64,000 nt of DNA from contig JAJFJS010000100.1 of assembly GCA_021773815.1 (NCBI GenBank), positions 1 through 64,000 of the forward strand, read 5' to 3'. Both the position numbers and the translations under genes were made by a program. Source of the DNA: Gammaproteobacteria bacterium. Its GTDB lineage: Bacteria; Pseudomonadota; Gammaproteobacteria; Steroidobacterales; GCA-2729495. The notes beneath the pieces are model-generated. The model saw nothing but the letters and a program-made list of their open reading frames with translations, ran no database searches and was not told the DNA's origin. Shown here in pieces: positions 1 to 7,827 of the stretch; position 1 is the stretch's first letter; each line of letters begins with the position of its first letter.

Positions 1-85
1 CCATCAATGGATCGGGCGCATCGACCTGAACACCATGACCAAACGTAATGGTAAACGCGCCAAAAAGGCCTACACTGATGCTTAG
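1..85 (+). CDS. C-terminal end of a probable transposase/integrase (partial)
   Basis: The reading frame that is open from base 2 ends at a TAG at 83-85 and gives a basic tail (WIGRIDLNTMTKRNGKRAKK). The rest of the gene lies outside the window. It is immediately followed by two copies of an 11-bp repeat that look like an insertion-sequence end, so the most economical reading is the last 27 codons of an IS transposase. The family cannot be fixed from so short a tail; IS481/IS3-like is a guess. Confidence 0.4.
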   Translation, partial: HQWIGRIDLNTMTKRNGKRAKKAYTDA

Positions 86-131
86 AAACTGTTACCCATG
101 TCTCCGAACAAACTGTTACCTATCTGTCCGG
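86..131. repeat. Tandem 11-bp repeats, probable insertion-sequence terminus
   Basis: AAACTGTTACC occurs at 86-96 and again at 110-120. The copies are followed by similar tails (CATGTCTCCG and TATCTGTCCG), so the repeat unit is about 24 bp. Repeated transposase-binding boxes of this sort sit at the ends of several IS families, and these start one base after the stop of the truncated ORF. The outer edge of the element would lie at or shortly after 131; the partner end is outside the window. Confidence 0.45.
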
Positions 132-281
132 TCTATACACCATGTGGGCTTGGGGCCCGCGTCCCTGCGGGCCACAGTCTCGGAAAGGTGCCGCTCCGTC
201 ATGCCGGCCTGACAGGATGTGCAAGGTTGTGGGACAGCAGTGGTCTGACACCAATTTCCAGGCACCAATTTCGGACAGGAG

Positions 282-482
282 TCAGGTGCGGCGGCGGCCT
301 TTTGCGAGCAGCAGCGCCCGGCGTCGGGCCGCGTCCAGCGTGCGCGGCTTGCGGCGCCGGTCTTCGGCAAACGGGCGGTGCCGGTTCGCGACGATGGAGA
401 AGATGTACGGATCCCAGCCGGTGTCATCACCCTGTTTCTCGGGCTGTAACGGCACGACGTCTCCGCGGTATTCTTTGTCCAT
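282..482 (-). CDS. Small basic hypothetical protein (66 aa)
   Basis: This 66-residue ORF has an acidic and aromatic N-terminal half (motif WDPYIFSIVANR near residues 23-34) and a strongly basic C-terminal third rich in RRR runs. Third codon positions are mostly G or C, as in the neighbouring real genes, and the overlapping longer frames do not look protein-like. There is no clear Shine-Dalgarno sequence before the ATG. I do not recognise a family. It sits alone between an IS edge and the truncated hemoglobin gene, and it could be an accessory-region remnant. Confidence 0.45.
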   Translation of the reverse strand: MDKEYRGDVVPLQPEKQGDDTGWDPYIFSIVANRHRPFAEDRRRKPRTLDAARRRALLLAKGRRRT

Positions 483-898
483 GTTGTACTGCTGTTCAGA
501 TTAGATTGCACCACTATAACCACCGGTCGTTCGGGTCGCGCAGGCGGTTGACATAAAGGACGGGTATCAGGGTTAAAATGCGAACCACGTATCAGCTGCG
601 GCTGGCGACGGGTCCCGGAATGCGCCGGATCCCGCGCGGTTGCGCTGCGGCTCGGCGCATTCCGTGCGGCAAAACACCGGCCGCCGTTATGCGGACGAGC
701 GGGTCTCGACCCGCGGGAACAGGCTGACGAGAAAGGGTTTTCGGGAACAGGCCATTGTTGTGAAGATGACCGCGGCCGCGGGTTGCCATTGGTCGGCGCC
801 ATCGTTGCCCGGGTTGAACGGAAGCGGAGAATATCGGCCAAACTACCGGATTCCCGTCACTTACAGAATCATCAAGGATAGATAGAGAGGACTGCACA
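483..898. other. Gene-poor interval upstream of the hemoglobin gene
   Basis: About 400 bp with no convincing coding frame on either strand. The open frames here have biased Arg/Pro/Ser-rich translations typical of GC-rich shadow frames. Only the last 20 bp are interpretable: GAGAGGA at about 883-890 is the ribosome-binding site of the next gene. I see no terminator or tRNA. Confidence 0.5.
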
Positions 899-1273
899 AT
901 GAGTGAACCAGCGAGTTTGTACACCCGGCTTGGCGGATACGATGCGATTTCGGCGGTCGTCGAAGCGTTGTTGCCGCGCATGCAGGCCGACCCGGTGCTG
1001 GGCCGGTTCTGGCAGAACCGCGGCGAAGACGGCATACGTCGTGAAAAGCAATTGCTGGTCGATTTCCTGTGTGAAAACGCCGGCGGGCCGCTGTATTACA
1101 CCGGCCGCGACATGGTGATCTCGCATGTTGGTATGGGCGTTACCGAGGCCGACTGGAAGGCGTTGGTTGGCCACATCGCCGATACGCTCAATTCCTTCGG
1201 CGTGCCCGAGCAGGAATGCAGCGACGTGCTGGCATTTATCGACAGCACCAAGGCCGATATCGTCGCGACGTGA
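899..1273 (+). CDS. glbN: Group I truncated hemoglobin
   Basis: At 124 aa this has the usual length of a 2-over-2 globin. Seen are the early YTRLGGYDAI motif, the YTGRDM segment and the proximal heme-ligand His in ISHVGMGVT, followed by a WKALVGHIADTLNSFGVP helix, all characteristic of TrHb group I. Such proteins bind O2 and NO and often have nitric-oxide dioxygenase or oxygen-sensing roles in the cytoplasm. A good GAGAGGA ribosome-binding site lies 7-9 bp before the ATG. It starts the long plus-strand gene run. No respiratory or NO-response gene is adjacent, so its physiological partner is not evident. Confidence 0.88.
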   Translation: MSEPASLYTRLGGYDAISAVVEALLPRMQADPVLGRFWQNRGEDGIRREKQLLVDFLCENAGGPLYYTGRDMVISHVGMGVTEADWKALVGHIADTLNSFGVPEQECSDVLAFIDSTKADIVAT

Positions 1274-1340
1274 TGATGCGGGCCGCGTCATGCGAAGGGA
1301 GCCGAAACGGCGAGCGAGCGTGTCGCGCCGGGCGCCGCGC

Positions 1341-1772
1341 ATGACGCCGGCCGGCGGCACGGCAATCCTGTGGCCACTGTTCGCGCTGGTGGCGTTAACC
1401 ATCGGCGTGATTTTCCGGCTCGGCAGGATGCGATTTGACGCCGTTCGCGCGCGCCGGGTCGATCCGCGCTTCTACCGGGCCTACCGCGATTCGGAAGAGC
1501 CGGAAGATATCGCCGTGGCGTCGCGCCACCTGATCAACCTGTTTGAGACGCCGGTACTGTTCTACGTTGCCGGGATCCTGATCTACGTCACGGGTCAGAC
1601 ATCGTGGCCCCTGTTGCTGCTGGCCTGGGTCTTCGTTGCGATCCGCTGCGTGCATACCGCGGTTCACCTGACCTCCAACCGGGTGCGGGTACGCTTTCGC
1701 GTGTTCCTGTTCAGCGTCCTGGTGCTGGCGCTGCTCTGGATCGTGTTCGGCGTGCAGCTGGCGCTGGCATGA
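1341..1772 (+). CDS. MAPEG-family membrane protein
   Basis: This is a 143-aa protein with about four hydrophobic segments. The loop RARRVDPRFYRAYRDSEEPEDIAVASRHLINLFETPVLFY contains the NLFETP pattern typical of bacterial MAPEG proteins (membrane-associated proteins in eicosanoid and glutathione metabolism), and the TAVHLTSNRVRVR segment is also family-typical. Bacterial members are usually of unknown substrate. An in-frame ATG at 1290 would add 17 basic residues; I chose 1341 because the product then starts just before the first membrane helix as in homologues, but neither start has a clear ribosome-binding site. Confidence 0.75.
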   Translation: MTPAGGTAILWPLFALVALTIGVIFRLGRMRFDAVRARRVDPRFYRAYRDSEEPEDIAVASRHLINLFETPVLFYVAGILIYVTGQTSWPLLLLAWVFVAIRCVHTAVHLTSNRVRVRFRVFLFSVLVLALLWIVFGVQLALA

Positions 1773-1812
1773 CAAGCCTTTGCCACGCATCGACGCGATG
1801 GGCGTGCAGCGG

Positions 1813-2478
1813 ATGAGCCCGGTACGTGTCGCGTATTTTTCTGATGTGCTGTGCGTCTGGGCGTATATCGTCCAGGCGCGTCTGGCCGGTCTGGTCGGCG
1901 AATTGCCGTCCGAAGTGCGCGTGGATCTGCGGACGTATGATGTTTTCGGTGACACGCAGGCCAAGATCGCGTCGCGCTGGGGCGATCGGGGCGGCGCGGC
2001 AGGTTACGCGCAGCACGTGCATGATCTCGCGGCGGACTTCGAGTCGGTCACGATCCACCCCGACGCATGGCGACGTACGATCCCGGTGTCATCGCTGCCC
2101 GCACACCTGATCGTCGCGGCCGCACGCTGCATCGATCGGGACACCGGCGAAGGCGCGGCCGTGCGCCTCGACCGCGCGATTCGCCACGCCTTTTTCGCAT
2201 CCGCACGCGATATATCGCAGCAATCCGAACTGCGGGCGATTGCCGGTGAGGCCGAAATTGAATTTACCGATCTGCAGGCTCAGCTCGACGGCGGTCGTGC
2301 TCATGCCGTGCTGGTTCATGATGCCCGCGGCGCCGCCGAACTCGGTATTCGCCAGAGCCCGACCCTGATTCTCGATGACGGACGGCAGATGCTCAGTGGC
2401 AACGTCGGCAGCGGCGTCATCGAAGCGAATCTGCGTGCGCTGATGCCTGAGCGGGACGGCGGTCGGGCCGTGCACTGA
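1813..2478 (+). CDS. DsbA-family (FrnE/HCCA isomerase-like) oxidoreductase
   Basis: The N-terminus (VRVAYFSDVLCVWAY) matches the thioredoxin-fold family that includes FrnE and 2-hydroxychromene-2-carboxylate isomerase. A GIRQSPTLILDDG segment near the C-terminus supplies the conserved cis-proline region. The usual CPWC is replaced here by CVWA, so only the first Cys (Cys14) remains. A classical dithiol oxidase mechanism is therefore unlikely, and an isomerase or glutathione-dependent role is more plausible. No signal peptide is seen, so it is predicted to be cytoplasmic. Starts at TTG 1780 or ATG 1798 are possible; the ATG at 1813 fits the family's N-terminus best. Confidence 0.7.
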   Translation: MSPVRVAYFSDVLCVWAYIVQARLAGLVGELPSEVRVDLRTYDVFGDTQAKIASRWGDRGGAAGYAQHVHDLAADFESVTIHPDAWRRTIPVSSLPAHLIVAAARCIDRDTGEGAAVRLDRAIRHAFFASARDISQQSELRAIAGEAEIEFTDLQAQLDGGRAHAVLVHDARGAAELGIRQSPTLILDDGRQMLSGNVGSGVIEANLRALMPERDGGRAVH

Positions 2479-2575
2479 AGACGGACCGCGTGGCGCGGGT
2501 TGCGGACCTGTGGCATCTTACGCAAGCCGACCGGTTCGGTCGCCAGCATCGCCCAGCCGGCGAATGGAACAAGCG

Positions 2576-2932
2576 ATGGATCACTTCAAACTCGTACTGC
2601 CCGAGAACATGAACGATCAGGGGTCGCTGTTTGGCGGTTACCTGCTCAAATGGCTCGATGAGTTTGCGTACATCACGGCGAGCATGGAATTCCCCGGCCA
2701 TCGTTTCGTGACGATCGCGCTGAACAATGTCGAGTTCAAGCACCCGATCCGGTGCGGCCAGATCCTGCGCTTTGCCGTCAGCCGTTGCCGGCTCGGGCGG
2801 TCTTCGGTCGAGTATCTCGTCGAGGTCTTCGGCGAGAACCAGCGCCGCCCCGAGGAACAGGTCCTGTTCGCGACCAGCGTCACGTTCGTCAATGTCACCG
2901 AAACCGGCGAGAACTGTGAGATCGCCCGGTAA
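2576..2932 (+). CDS. Acyl-CoA thioesterase, hotdog fold (YciA/BFIT-like)
   Basis: The 118-aa product carries the acyl-CoA thioesterase signature in order: MNDQGSLFGGYLLKWLDE (helix with the catalytic Asp), FVTIALNNVEFKHPI and the central strand around SVEYLVEVFGEN. The family hydrolyses acyl-CoA thioesters in the cytoplasm; chain-length preference cannot be read from sequence. An in-frame ATG at 2564 and a GTG at 2510 exist. GGAAC, seven bases before 2576, supports the start given. It is followed 22 bp later by the SCO gene with no evident functional link. Confidence 0.82.
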   Translation: MDHFKLVLPENMNDQGSLFGGYLLKWLDEFAYITASMEFPGHRFVTIALNNVEFKHPIRCGQILRFAVSRCRLGRSSVEYLVEVFGENQRRPEEQVLFATSVTFVNVTETGENCEIAR

Positions 2933-2953
2933 TTGCAAATTGCGGGTGACGGC

Positions 2954-3550
2954 ATGATGCGGTGGATGGCTATCGTCGTGGTGTTGCTCGTCGTTGGCGC
3001 GGCTATCGGTCTTGCGGTGCGGGCGCCCGATGATAACCGGTCGGTTGAACAGTTCGCGGTCACGACCGTGCTACCTGAGCCGCGCCCGCTGCCGGCGTTC
3101 GCGCTGACCGATCACGAAGGGCGCCCCTTTGATGCCGCGCGCCTGAACGGCAACTGGGATCTCGTGTTTTTCGGTTTTACGAATTGCGCCGCTATCTGCC
3201 CGACCACGCTGCTAATACTGAGCAGCGTGGCGCAGGCGCTGGAACCGCCGGTGCGTGTGGTATTTGTCTCGGTCGATCCGCGTCGTGATAGTACCGAACG
3301 GCTGCGAACCTACGTGCAGGCGTTCGGTGCCAGCGTCACCGGCGTTAACGGCACCGACGCGCAGGTCTCCGGCATCGCGTCGGCACTCGGCGCGGCGTAT
3401 TCGGTGCCGGACACGGATGGGGACTATATGGTCGAGCACTCCGGCGCCGTATTTCTGATCGATCCGCACGGTCGGTATGCCGGTGTGATCTCGCGCCCGG
3501 ACGATCCCGAATTGATTACGGCCGATCTGCAGCGACTGATCGGCACGTAG
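2954..3550 (+). CDS. SCO1/SenC/PrrC-family copper chaperone or thiol-disulfide protein
   Basis: Residues 4-23 form an uncleaved signal anchor, and the rest is a periplasmic thioredoxin-like domain. The copper-binding CxxxC (TNCAAICPTT) and the distal His (VEHSGAVFLIDPHG) are both present, so the metal site is intact. SCO proteins deliver copper to the CuA site of cytochrome oxidase or act as thiol reductases. No oxidase subunit gene is in the window. The start at ATG 2954 has GGGTGACGG just upstream; a TTG at 2933 is less likely. Next comes a cupin gene with an intergenic gap of 30 bp. Confidence 0.85.
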   Translation: MMRWMAIVVVLLVVGAAIGLAVRAPDDNRSVEQFAVTTVLPEPRPLPAFALTDHEGRPFDAARLNGNWDLVFFGFTNCAAICPTTLLILSSVAQALEPPVRVVFVSVDPRRDSTERLRTYVQAFGASVTGVNGTDAQVSGIASALGAAYSVPDTDGDYMVEHSGAVFLIDPHGRYAGVISRPDDPELITADLQRLIGT

Positions 3551-3580
3551 CTGCGCGGTTGCCGAATCCGGAGGGCCACG

Positions 3581-3946
3581 ATGCGCTACGTTATTCCCCG
3601 GTCTGCCCAGCGGGATGAATACCTGACCGATGAGGGCTGCTGGATCCTCGAACAATCCAACGACGCCGACGATCCGGCGGCATCGATTGCGCGAGCGCGC
3701 GTGCCGGCCGGACAGACGACAAAATGGCACCGGGTTATCGGCATCGTCGAACGGTATGTGATCCTGAGCGGCGAGGGCCTGGTCGGTGTCGGCGCGCAGG
3801 CGCCGATTGCAGTCAGCTCCGGTGATGTCGTGCGGATTCCGGCCGGTGAGGCGCAGCGCATCGCCAATACCGGCGACAATGACCTGGTCTTCTGGTGCAT
3901 CTGCACGCCGCGCTTCGAATGGCAGTATTATCATTCTCTCGAGTAG
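3581..3946 (+). CDS. Single-domain cupin protein
   Basis: The 121-aa product is one cupin barrel. The motif around KWHRVIGIVERYVILSGEG (residues 48-66) is cupin motif 1, and VVRIPAGEAQRIANTGDNDLVFWCICTPRF is motif 2. Motif 1 keeps one His and the Glu, but motif 2 has Gln-Arg rather than the usual metal-ligand His, so the metal site is partly degenerate. A strong GGAGG lies 7 bp before the ATG. The substrate is unknown. Confidence 0.8.
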   Translation: MRYVIPRSAQRDEYLTDEGCWILEQSNDADDPAASIARARVPAGQTTKWHRVIGIVERYVILSGEGLVGVGAQAPIAVSSGDVVRIPAGEAQRIANTGDNDLVFWCICTPRFEWQYYHSLE

Positions 3947-3991
3947 TTCCGCCGCGGGTGGTGGCGTCACCGACACAAGCCCAGGGAGAAC

Positions 3992-4240
3992 ATGCCCATG
4001 TCCATCGAGTTCTGGATAACATTTCTCGCATGGTGTTCGGTTGTGAACATCACATTGTTGATGCTGTGGTTTCTGGCCATCCTGTTGCTGAACGATTTTA
4101 TTTTTGCTGTCCAGCAACGGTTTTTCGGTCTGTCGCGTGAGGCGTTCAATGCGGTGCACTACGGCGGAATAGGGATGTTCAAGATGGGACTGTGGCTGTT
4201 CAACCTGACCCCGTACCTCGTGCTGCGTGCGATTGCATGA
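3992..4240 (+). CDS. DUF6868-type small membrane protein
   Basis: This 82-aa protein has two hydrophobic segments (about residues 5-30 and 58-78) flanking an amphipathic loop with FFGLSREAFNAVHYGG. The FLAWCSVVN start, the SREAFNAVHY loop and the LTPYLVLR end match my recollection of the DUF6868 family of small proteobacterial inner-membrane proteins, whose function is unknown. A clear GGGAGAA ribosome-binding site precedes the ATG. Confidence 0.72.
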   Translation: MPMSIEFWITFLAWCSVVNITLLMLWFLAILLLNDFIFAVQQRFFGLSREAFNAVHYGGIGMFKMGLWLFNLTPYLVLRAIA

Positions 4241-4253
4241 CGGTGGCAACGCC

Positions 4254-4655
4254 ATGAGTCGTCAGAACATCGCGACGGCGACCGAATGGGAGCCGGTCGT
4301 CGGTTACTCCCGGGCCGTGCGCGTTGGCGAACTGGTGTTCGTGTCCGGTACGACGGCCACCGCCGCGAACGGTGAAATCGTCGGGCGCGGAAACCCGGGT
4401 GAACAGATGCGGCAATGCCTGGCGAATATCGAGACGGCGCTGCAGGCTGCCGGTGCGACGCTGTCGGATGTTGTCAGGACGCGGATCTACGTCGTCGATA
4501 TTGTGCATTGGAAAATAGTTGCCGCCGAGCATCGCCGTGTGTTCGATATGATCCGTCCCGCGACAAGCATGGTCGAGGTCGCGCGGCTTATTGATCCCGG
4601 GCTGCTCGTCGAGGTCGAGGCCGACGCCGTGGTCGGATGCGGACGAACGGGATGA
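4254..4655 (+). CDS. RidA/YjgF/YER057c-family protein
   Basis: The 133-aa protein shows the RidA fold markers: GYSRAVRVGELVFVSGTTA, the central QMRQCLANIETALQAAGATLSDVVRTRIYVVD helix-strand unit and the C-terminal LVEVEADAVV. The Arg in VVRTRIYV corresponds to the residue that positions imine substrates in RidA deaminases. Its C-terminus ends in VEADAV rather than the E. coli RidA IEVAAIA, so it is a YjgF subgroup member and not clearly RidA itself. It overlaps the methyltransferase gene by 4 bp (ATGA), implying coupled translation. Confidence 0.82.
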   Translation: MSRQNIATATEWEPVVGYSRAVRVGELVFVSGTTATAANGEIVGRGNPGEQMRQCLANIETALQAAGATLSDVVRTRIYVVDIVHWKIVAAEHRRVFDMIRPATSMVEVARLIDPGLLVEVEADAVVGCGRTG

Positions 4656-5308
4656 GCATGAAGCGGACACCCGAACCGGAACTGATGCTCGACGACGCAC
4701 AGGTCCGTGCCTATGCCGATGCGGATTTCGAAGAGCCGCATAGTCATTTCATGGCCCTGCTGGCTGATCGGCTCGGCACGTCGGGTCCGACAGGGTGGGC
4801 GCTGGATCTCGGCTGCGGCGCCGGCGACATCAGTCGTCGGTTTGCGGCGGCGTACCCCGGCTGGCGTATCGATGGCGTTGACGGGTCGGCGACGATGCTG
4901 GCGGTCGCGCGCGACCTGACGCCCGCTGACACATCGATCCGGTACCGGGAGACGCTGCTGCCGGCGCCCGCGCCGGAGCGACGCTACGACCTGATATTTT
5001 CCAACAGCCTGCTGCATCACCTTGCCGACCCAGGCGTGTTGTGGGCGACGATCCGCGACTGGTCGAACGACCGGTGCCGCATCTTCGTCATGGACCTGCT
5101 GCGCCCGGCCGACCGCAAGACGGCGCATGCCCTGGTTGAACAATACGCCGCCGGTGAGCCGGACGTGCTGCGGCATGACTTCCTGCACTCGCTGCTGGCC
5201 GCTTATACGGATGCCGAGATTCGCGCGCAGGTCCGTACCGCGCGATTGCCACTGCGGGTTGAGATTGTTTCGGACCGGCATGTCGTCGCGTGGGGTGATG
5301 TCGGATAA
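4652..5308 (+). CDS. Class I SAM-dependent methyltransferase
   Basis: The 218-aa product has the glycine-rich SAM motif DLGCGAGD near residue 50, an acidic residue at the end of beta-2 (DGVDGSATML) and the motif III region FSNSLLHHLADP, all class I methyltransferase features. The substrate cannot be inferred. The ATG overlaps the stop of the RidA-family gene, and its 3' end overlaps the start of the glycosylase gene by 11 bp, so the three genes form a translationally coupled unit. An ATG two codons downstream is an alternative start. Confidence 0.8.
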   Translation: MSMKRTPEPELMLDDAQVRAYADADFEEPHSHFMALLADRLGTSGPTGWALDLGCGAGDISRRFAAAYPGWRIDGVDGSATMLAVARDLTPADTSIRYRETLLPAPAPERRYDLIFSNSLLHHLADPGVLWATIRDWSNDRCRIFVMDLLRPADRKTAHALVEQYAAGEPDVLRHDFLHSLLAAYTDAEIRAQVRTARLPLRVEIVSDRHVVAWGDVG

Positions 5309-5858
5309 CCCTCGCGAGACGCGGGTTTCGGGGTTTGCGCCGGTCGTCGGCGACCGTCCTCGCGTGCTGGTTCTCGGCTCCATGCCCGGCGTCGCATCGC
5401 TGGATGCGCACGAGTACTACGCGATGTCGCGCAATGCCTTCTGGCCGATCATGGGGCACCTTTTCGATGCGGGTTTCGAGCTTGCGTATGCGCAGCGGCT
5501 CGCCCGGCTGCGGGCGGCGGGCGTGGCGTTGTGGGATGTGCTGGCAAGTTGTGTTCGGCCCGGCAGCCTGGACGTGGCAATCGATGTTCGTTCGGCCGCC
5601 GTCAATGACTTCGGCCGCCTGTTTGCCGACCGGCCGACGATCGAACGGGTGTTCTTCAACGGTAAGGCGGCGGCCGAGATCTATCGCCGGCGGGTGCTGC
5701 CTGCGCTCGATACCGGCGGGCGCGATGCCGCGTTGTGTGTGCTGCCGTCGACCAGTCCTGCGCATGCGGCCCTGCCGTTCGACGAAAAACTGCGGCGCTG
5801 GGCCGTCGTTCGCGATGCCGTCGGGTCCGGCCGGTGCGATGATCATGCGGCCGGCTGA
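5298..5858 (+). CDS. DNA-deoxyinosine (hypoxanthine) glycosylase, uracil-DNA glycosylase superfamily
   Basis: The motif LGSMPGVASLDAHEYYA followed by RNAFWPIMG is the signature of the family 6 glycosylases (hypoxanthine-DNA glycosylase) that remove deaminated adenine from DNA. The second conserved site appears as LPSTSPAHA near residues 150-158, and a FFNGKAAAEIY segment lies between them. At 186 aa it has the family's usual length. The start at 5298 overlaps the methyltransferase gene. The enzyme begins base-excision repair of dIMP residues. Confidence 0.85.
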   Translation: MSDNPRETRVSGFAPVVGDRPRVLVLGSMPGVASLDAHEYYAMSRNAFWPIMGHLFDAGFELAYAQRLARLRAAGVALWDVLASCVRPGSLDVAIDVRSAAVNDFGRLFADRPTIERVFFNGKAAAEIYRRRVLPALDTGGRDAALCVLPSTSPAHAALPFDEKLRRWAVVRDAVGSGRCDDHAAG

Positions 5859-5962
5859 TTTGACGAAATATGTATTCTGGAAAGTAGGCCGCAGAAGGTC
5901 TACAGTTTTCGGCTCATACTGTCGCCGGTATCCGTCAATGGGGACGGTCGGCCATTACAACC

Positions 5963-6163
5963 ATGAGCCTCAGAGACGAAGTCGAAGCATTGCTGCCAAA
6001 TTGGGAATCCTGGTATCCGAGTCTGTTTCATGCGGCCGAGGATCTCGGGGTTATCCGCGCGCGCGTCTGTTCGCCCGACTCGTTAATGCTGAGCAATCGC
6101 CATGCCTCGGTGCAGAGTGCAGCCGTCCAGGCCTTCAGGGAGAAATGGGGCGGCGACGAATAG
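5963..6163 (+). CDS. Small hypothetical protein (66 aa)
   Basis: This ORF follows a gap of 104 bp and encodes a soluble, mildly acidic protein with three Trp residues (PNWESWYPSLF and REKWGG). Third-position GC is lower than in the neighbours, as it is in the AT-richer gap before it. No family is recognised and no signal or membrane segment is seen. The alternative is a chance ORF, but the regular helix-like composition argues for a real gene. Confidence 0.5.
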   Translation: MSLRDEVEALLPNWESWYPSLFHAAEDLGVIRARVCSPDSLMLSNRHASVQSAAVQAFREKWGGDE

Positions 6164-6223
6164 CCTGTGCCATCGGGTGACCAATGGGACAACCGAAAAG
6201 CTGATGATGCTACGGAGCGTGCC

Positions 6224-6601
6224 ATGACGGAAAAGAGAATCGAGGTCGCCGTTCCCGGTCAGGTGAACGAAGGCGAGTTACTGGCCATCGATGCCGAAGG
6301 CGTGCCGGTCCTGTTGTCACGGGTCGACGGCCGGGTCTGCGCAGTCATCAATCGTTGTCCGCATATGGGCATGAAGATGTCGCGCGGACACGTCTGCGAC
6401 GGTGTCGTCACCTGTCCGTGGCACGGTTCGCGCTTCGAGCTTCGGTCCGGTGAAAACGTCGATTGGGTCAATGCGTTTGCAGGCGTGCCGATGCCGCGCT
6501 GGACGCACCGGATTATCGCCATGGGCAAATCGCCGGCCGGCCTGACCACGCTGCCCGTCGAAGAACGCGCCGACGCGATTATCGTCTCGTTGCCGGGCTG
6601 A
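6224..6601 (+). CDS. Rieske-type [2Fe-2S] ferredoxin
   Basis: The 125-aa protein has both halves of the Rieske cluster site: CPHMGMKM (Cys and His ligands, about residues 43-50) and CPWHGSRFEL (about residues 66-75). Together they are C-X-H and C-X2-H, which fits a biphenyl-dioxygenase-type soluble Rieske ferredoxin. No transmembrane helix is present, so it is a cytoplasmic electron carrier and not the bc1 subunit. CGGAG sits 6 bp before the ATG. No oxygenase partner gene is adjacent; the next gene is a DUF. Confidence 0.86.
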   Translation: MTEKRIEVAVPGQVNEGELLAIDAEGVPVLLSRVDGRVCAVINRCPHMGMKMSRGHVCDGVVTCPWHGSRFELRSGENVDWVNAFAGVPMPRWTHRIIAMGKSPAGLTTLPVEERADAIIVSLPG

Positions 6602-6613
6602 TCCGGCGACGCC

Positions 6614-7231
6614 GTGACAGCCGGGCGGCATTTCACGTCGACCAGCGAGTCTCTGCAGCGTGGCGCCGTCCGGCGCATGACGTTCGCTGATCGTGCGACG
6701 ACGCTGACCTGCCGGGAGGTAATCGCGTGCTGGCGAGATGATGCGGATTTTCAGCAATTTTTCGATGCGGCGCTCGGCGCGTTGCCGCACGCGGCGTTCT
6801 TCTGGGAGGTGCGACCGATCATGCTGGCAACGCTGGATGCACCATTCGAGTGCGTTGCTGTCGACAGCCCGGCGTTGCGCGACCTGACGGCCGATCGCGG
6901 TCCGTTTGGCGCCAGAGTCGATGCTCGTGCGACGCGCGACGGCATCGCGGCATTTCACAATCTCGGTCGTGATGCCCGGTTGCTGGCGCCGTGTGCGAAC
7001 GGGGCGCCGTCAGCCTACGCGCATCTGGCTGTCTTCGTCCGGCACGGACCGATCGATCAGCGTTGCGCGCTCTGGGCCCGCGTCGGGGCGGCGATGGCCG
7101 AGCACGTCGGGCGGGAACCACTATGGCTCAGTACATCGGGCCTCGGGGTGCGCTGGCTGCATGTCAGGCTCGATCGGCAGCCGAAATATTATTCCCACGC
7201 GCCGTACCGACGGACCGGGCCGGGTTCGTGA
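6614..7231 (+). CDS. DUF6940-type protein
   Basis: The 205-aa product has the pattern I associate with DUF6940: EVIACWRDDADFQQFF, AAFFWEVRP, the VDSPAL segment, AFHNLGRDARLLAPC, AYAHLAVFVR and the end block WLSTSGLGVRWLHVRLD followed by PKYYSHAPYR. Function is unknown. The GTG at 6614 is preferred over the internal ATG at 6677 because the RHFTSTSESLQRGAVRR stretch belongs to the conserved N-terminus. The stop overlaps the next ATG (TGATG), suggesting coupling with the methyltransferase that follows. Confidence 0.72.
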   Translation: MTAGRHFTSTSESLQRGAVRRMTFADRATTLTCREVIACWRDDADFQQFFDAALGALPHAAFFWEVRPIMLATLDAPFECVAVDSPALRDLTADRGPFGARVDARATRDGIAAFHNLGRDARLLAPCANGAPSAYAHLAVFVRHGPIDQRCALWARVGAAMAEHVGREPLWLSTSGLGVRWLHVRLDRQPKYYSHAPYRRTGPGS

Positions 7232-7827
7232 TGATGGGGTTCTCGGCCGCGAGCGAGCGCAACAAGCAGCCCATCCGGGAGCAACTGGCGAAGCTGTTGG
7301 TTGATTGCGGCACCGTCCTTGAGATCGGTAGCGGCGCCGGACAGCATGCCGTGCATTTTGGCGCGCAACTGCCGCATCTGCGCTGGCAACCCACGGAACG
7401 CCCCGATCACATCGCGGCGTTGCAGGCGCGTATCGCGGCGGAAGGGCCGTCGAACGTCCTGGCACCCGTGGCGCTGGACGTGCGCGACGAGCCGTGGCCG
7501 TTCGCCGCTGCGTCGATCGATGCGGTGTATTCGGCAAACACGTTGCACATCATGTCATGGGCCTGCGTCGAGGCGTTTTTTCGTGGCGTCGGCGCCGTGA
7601 CCGCGCCGGATGGCCGGGTCTGCGTCTACGGGCCTTTTCTGTACCGCAACATCCGGCCTGTCGCCAGCAACCAGGTGTTCGATCAATCGCTGCGCGCGCG
7701 TGATCCGGACAGCGGCCTGCGCGAGTTTGAAGCCGTCGATGCACTGGCCCGCGCGCAGGGACTGCGTCTGGCCCATGATTTGCCGATGCCCGCGAACAAC
7801 CGCTTGCTGGTATGGGATCGGCGCTGA
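7231..7827 (+). CDS. DUF938-family SAM-dependent methyltransferase
   Basis: The 198-aa protein begins FSAASERNKQPIREQL and has LEIGSGAGQHAVHFG as the SAM-binding motif, then SANTLHIMSW and GPFLYRN, which are the DUF938 hallmarks. It ends ANNRLLVWDRR, also typical. DUF938 proteins are predicted methyltransferases of unknown substrate, found in bacteria and, as METTL26, in animals. The gene overlaps the previous one by one base. Confidence 0.85.
   Translation: MMGFSAASERNKQPIREQLAKLLVDCGTVLEIGSGAGQHAVHFGAQLPHLRWQPTERPDHIAALQARIAAEGPSNVLAPVALDVRDEPWPFAAASIDAVYSANTLHIMSWACVEAFFRGVGAVTAPDGRVCVYGPFLYRNIRPVASNQVFDQSLRARDPDSGLREFEAVDALARAQGLRLAHDLPMPANNRLLVWDRR

Noticed and set aside
116-841. Minus-strand open frame of about 240 codons in the gene-poor start
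   Set aside because: Low-complexity Arg/Pro/Ser/Thr translation, overlapping the more protein-like 66-aa ORF at 282-482.
3212-4255. Minus-strand open frame of about 350 codons
   Set aside because: It is opposite the SCO, cupin and DUF6868 genes, all of which have ribosome-binding sites and family motifs.
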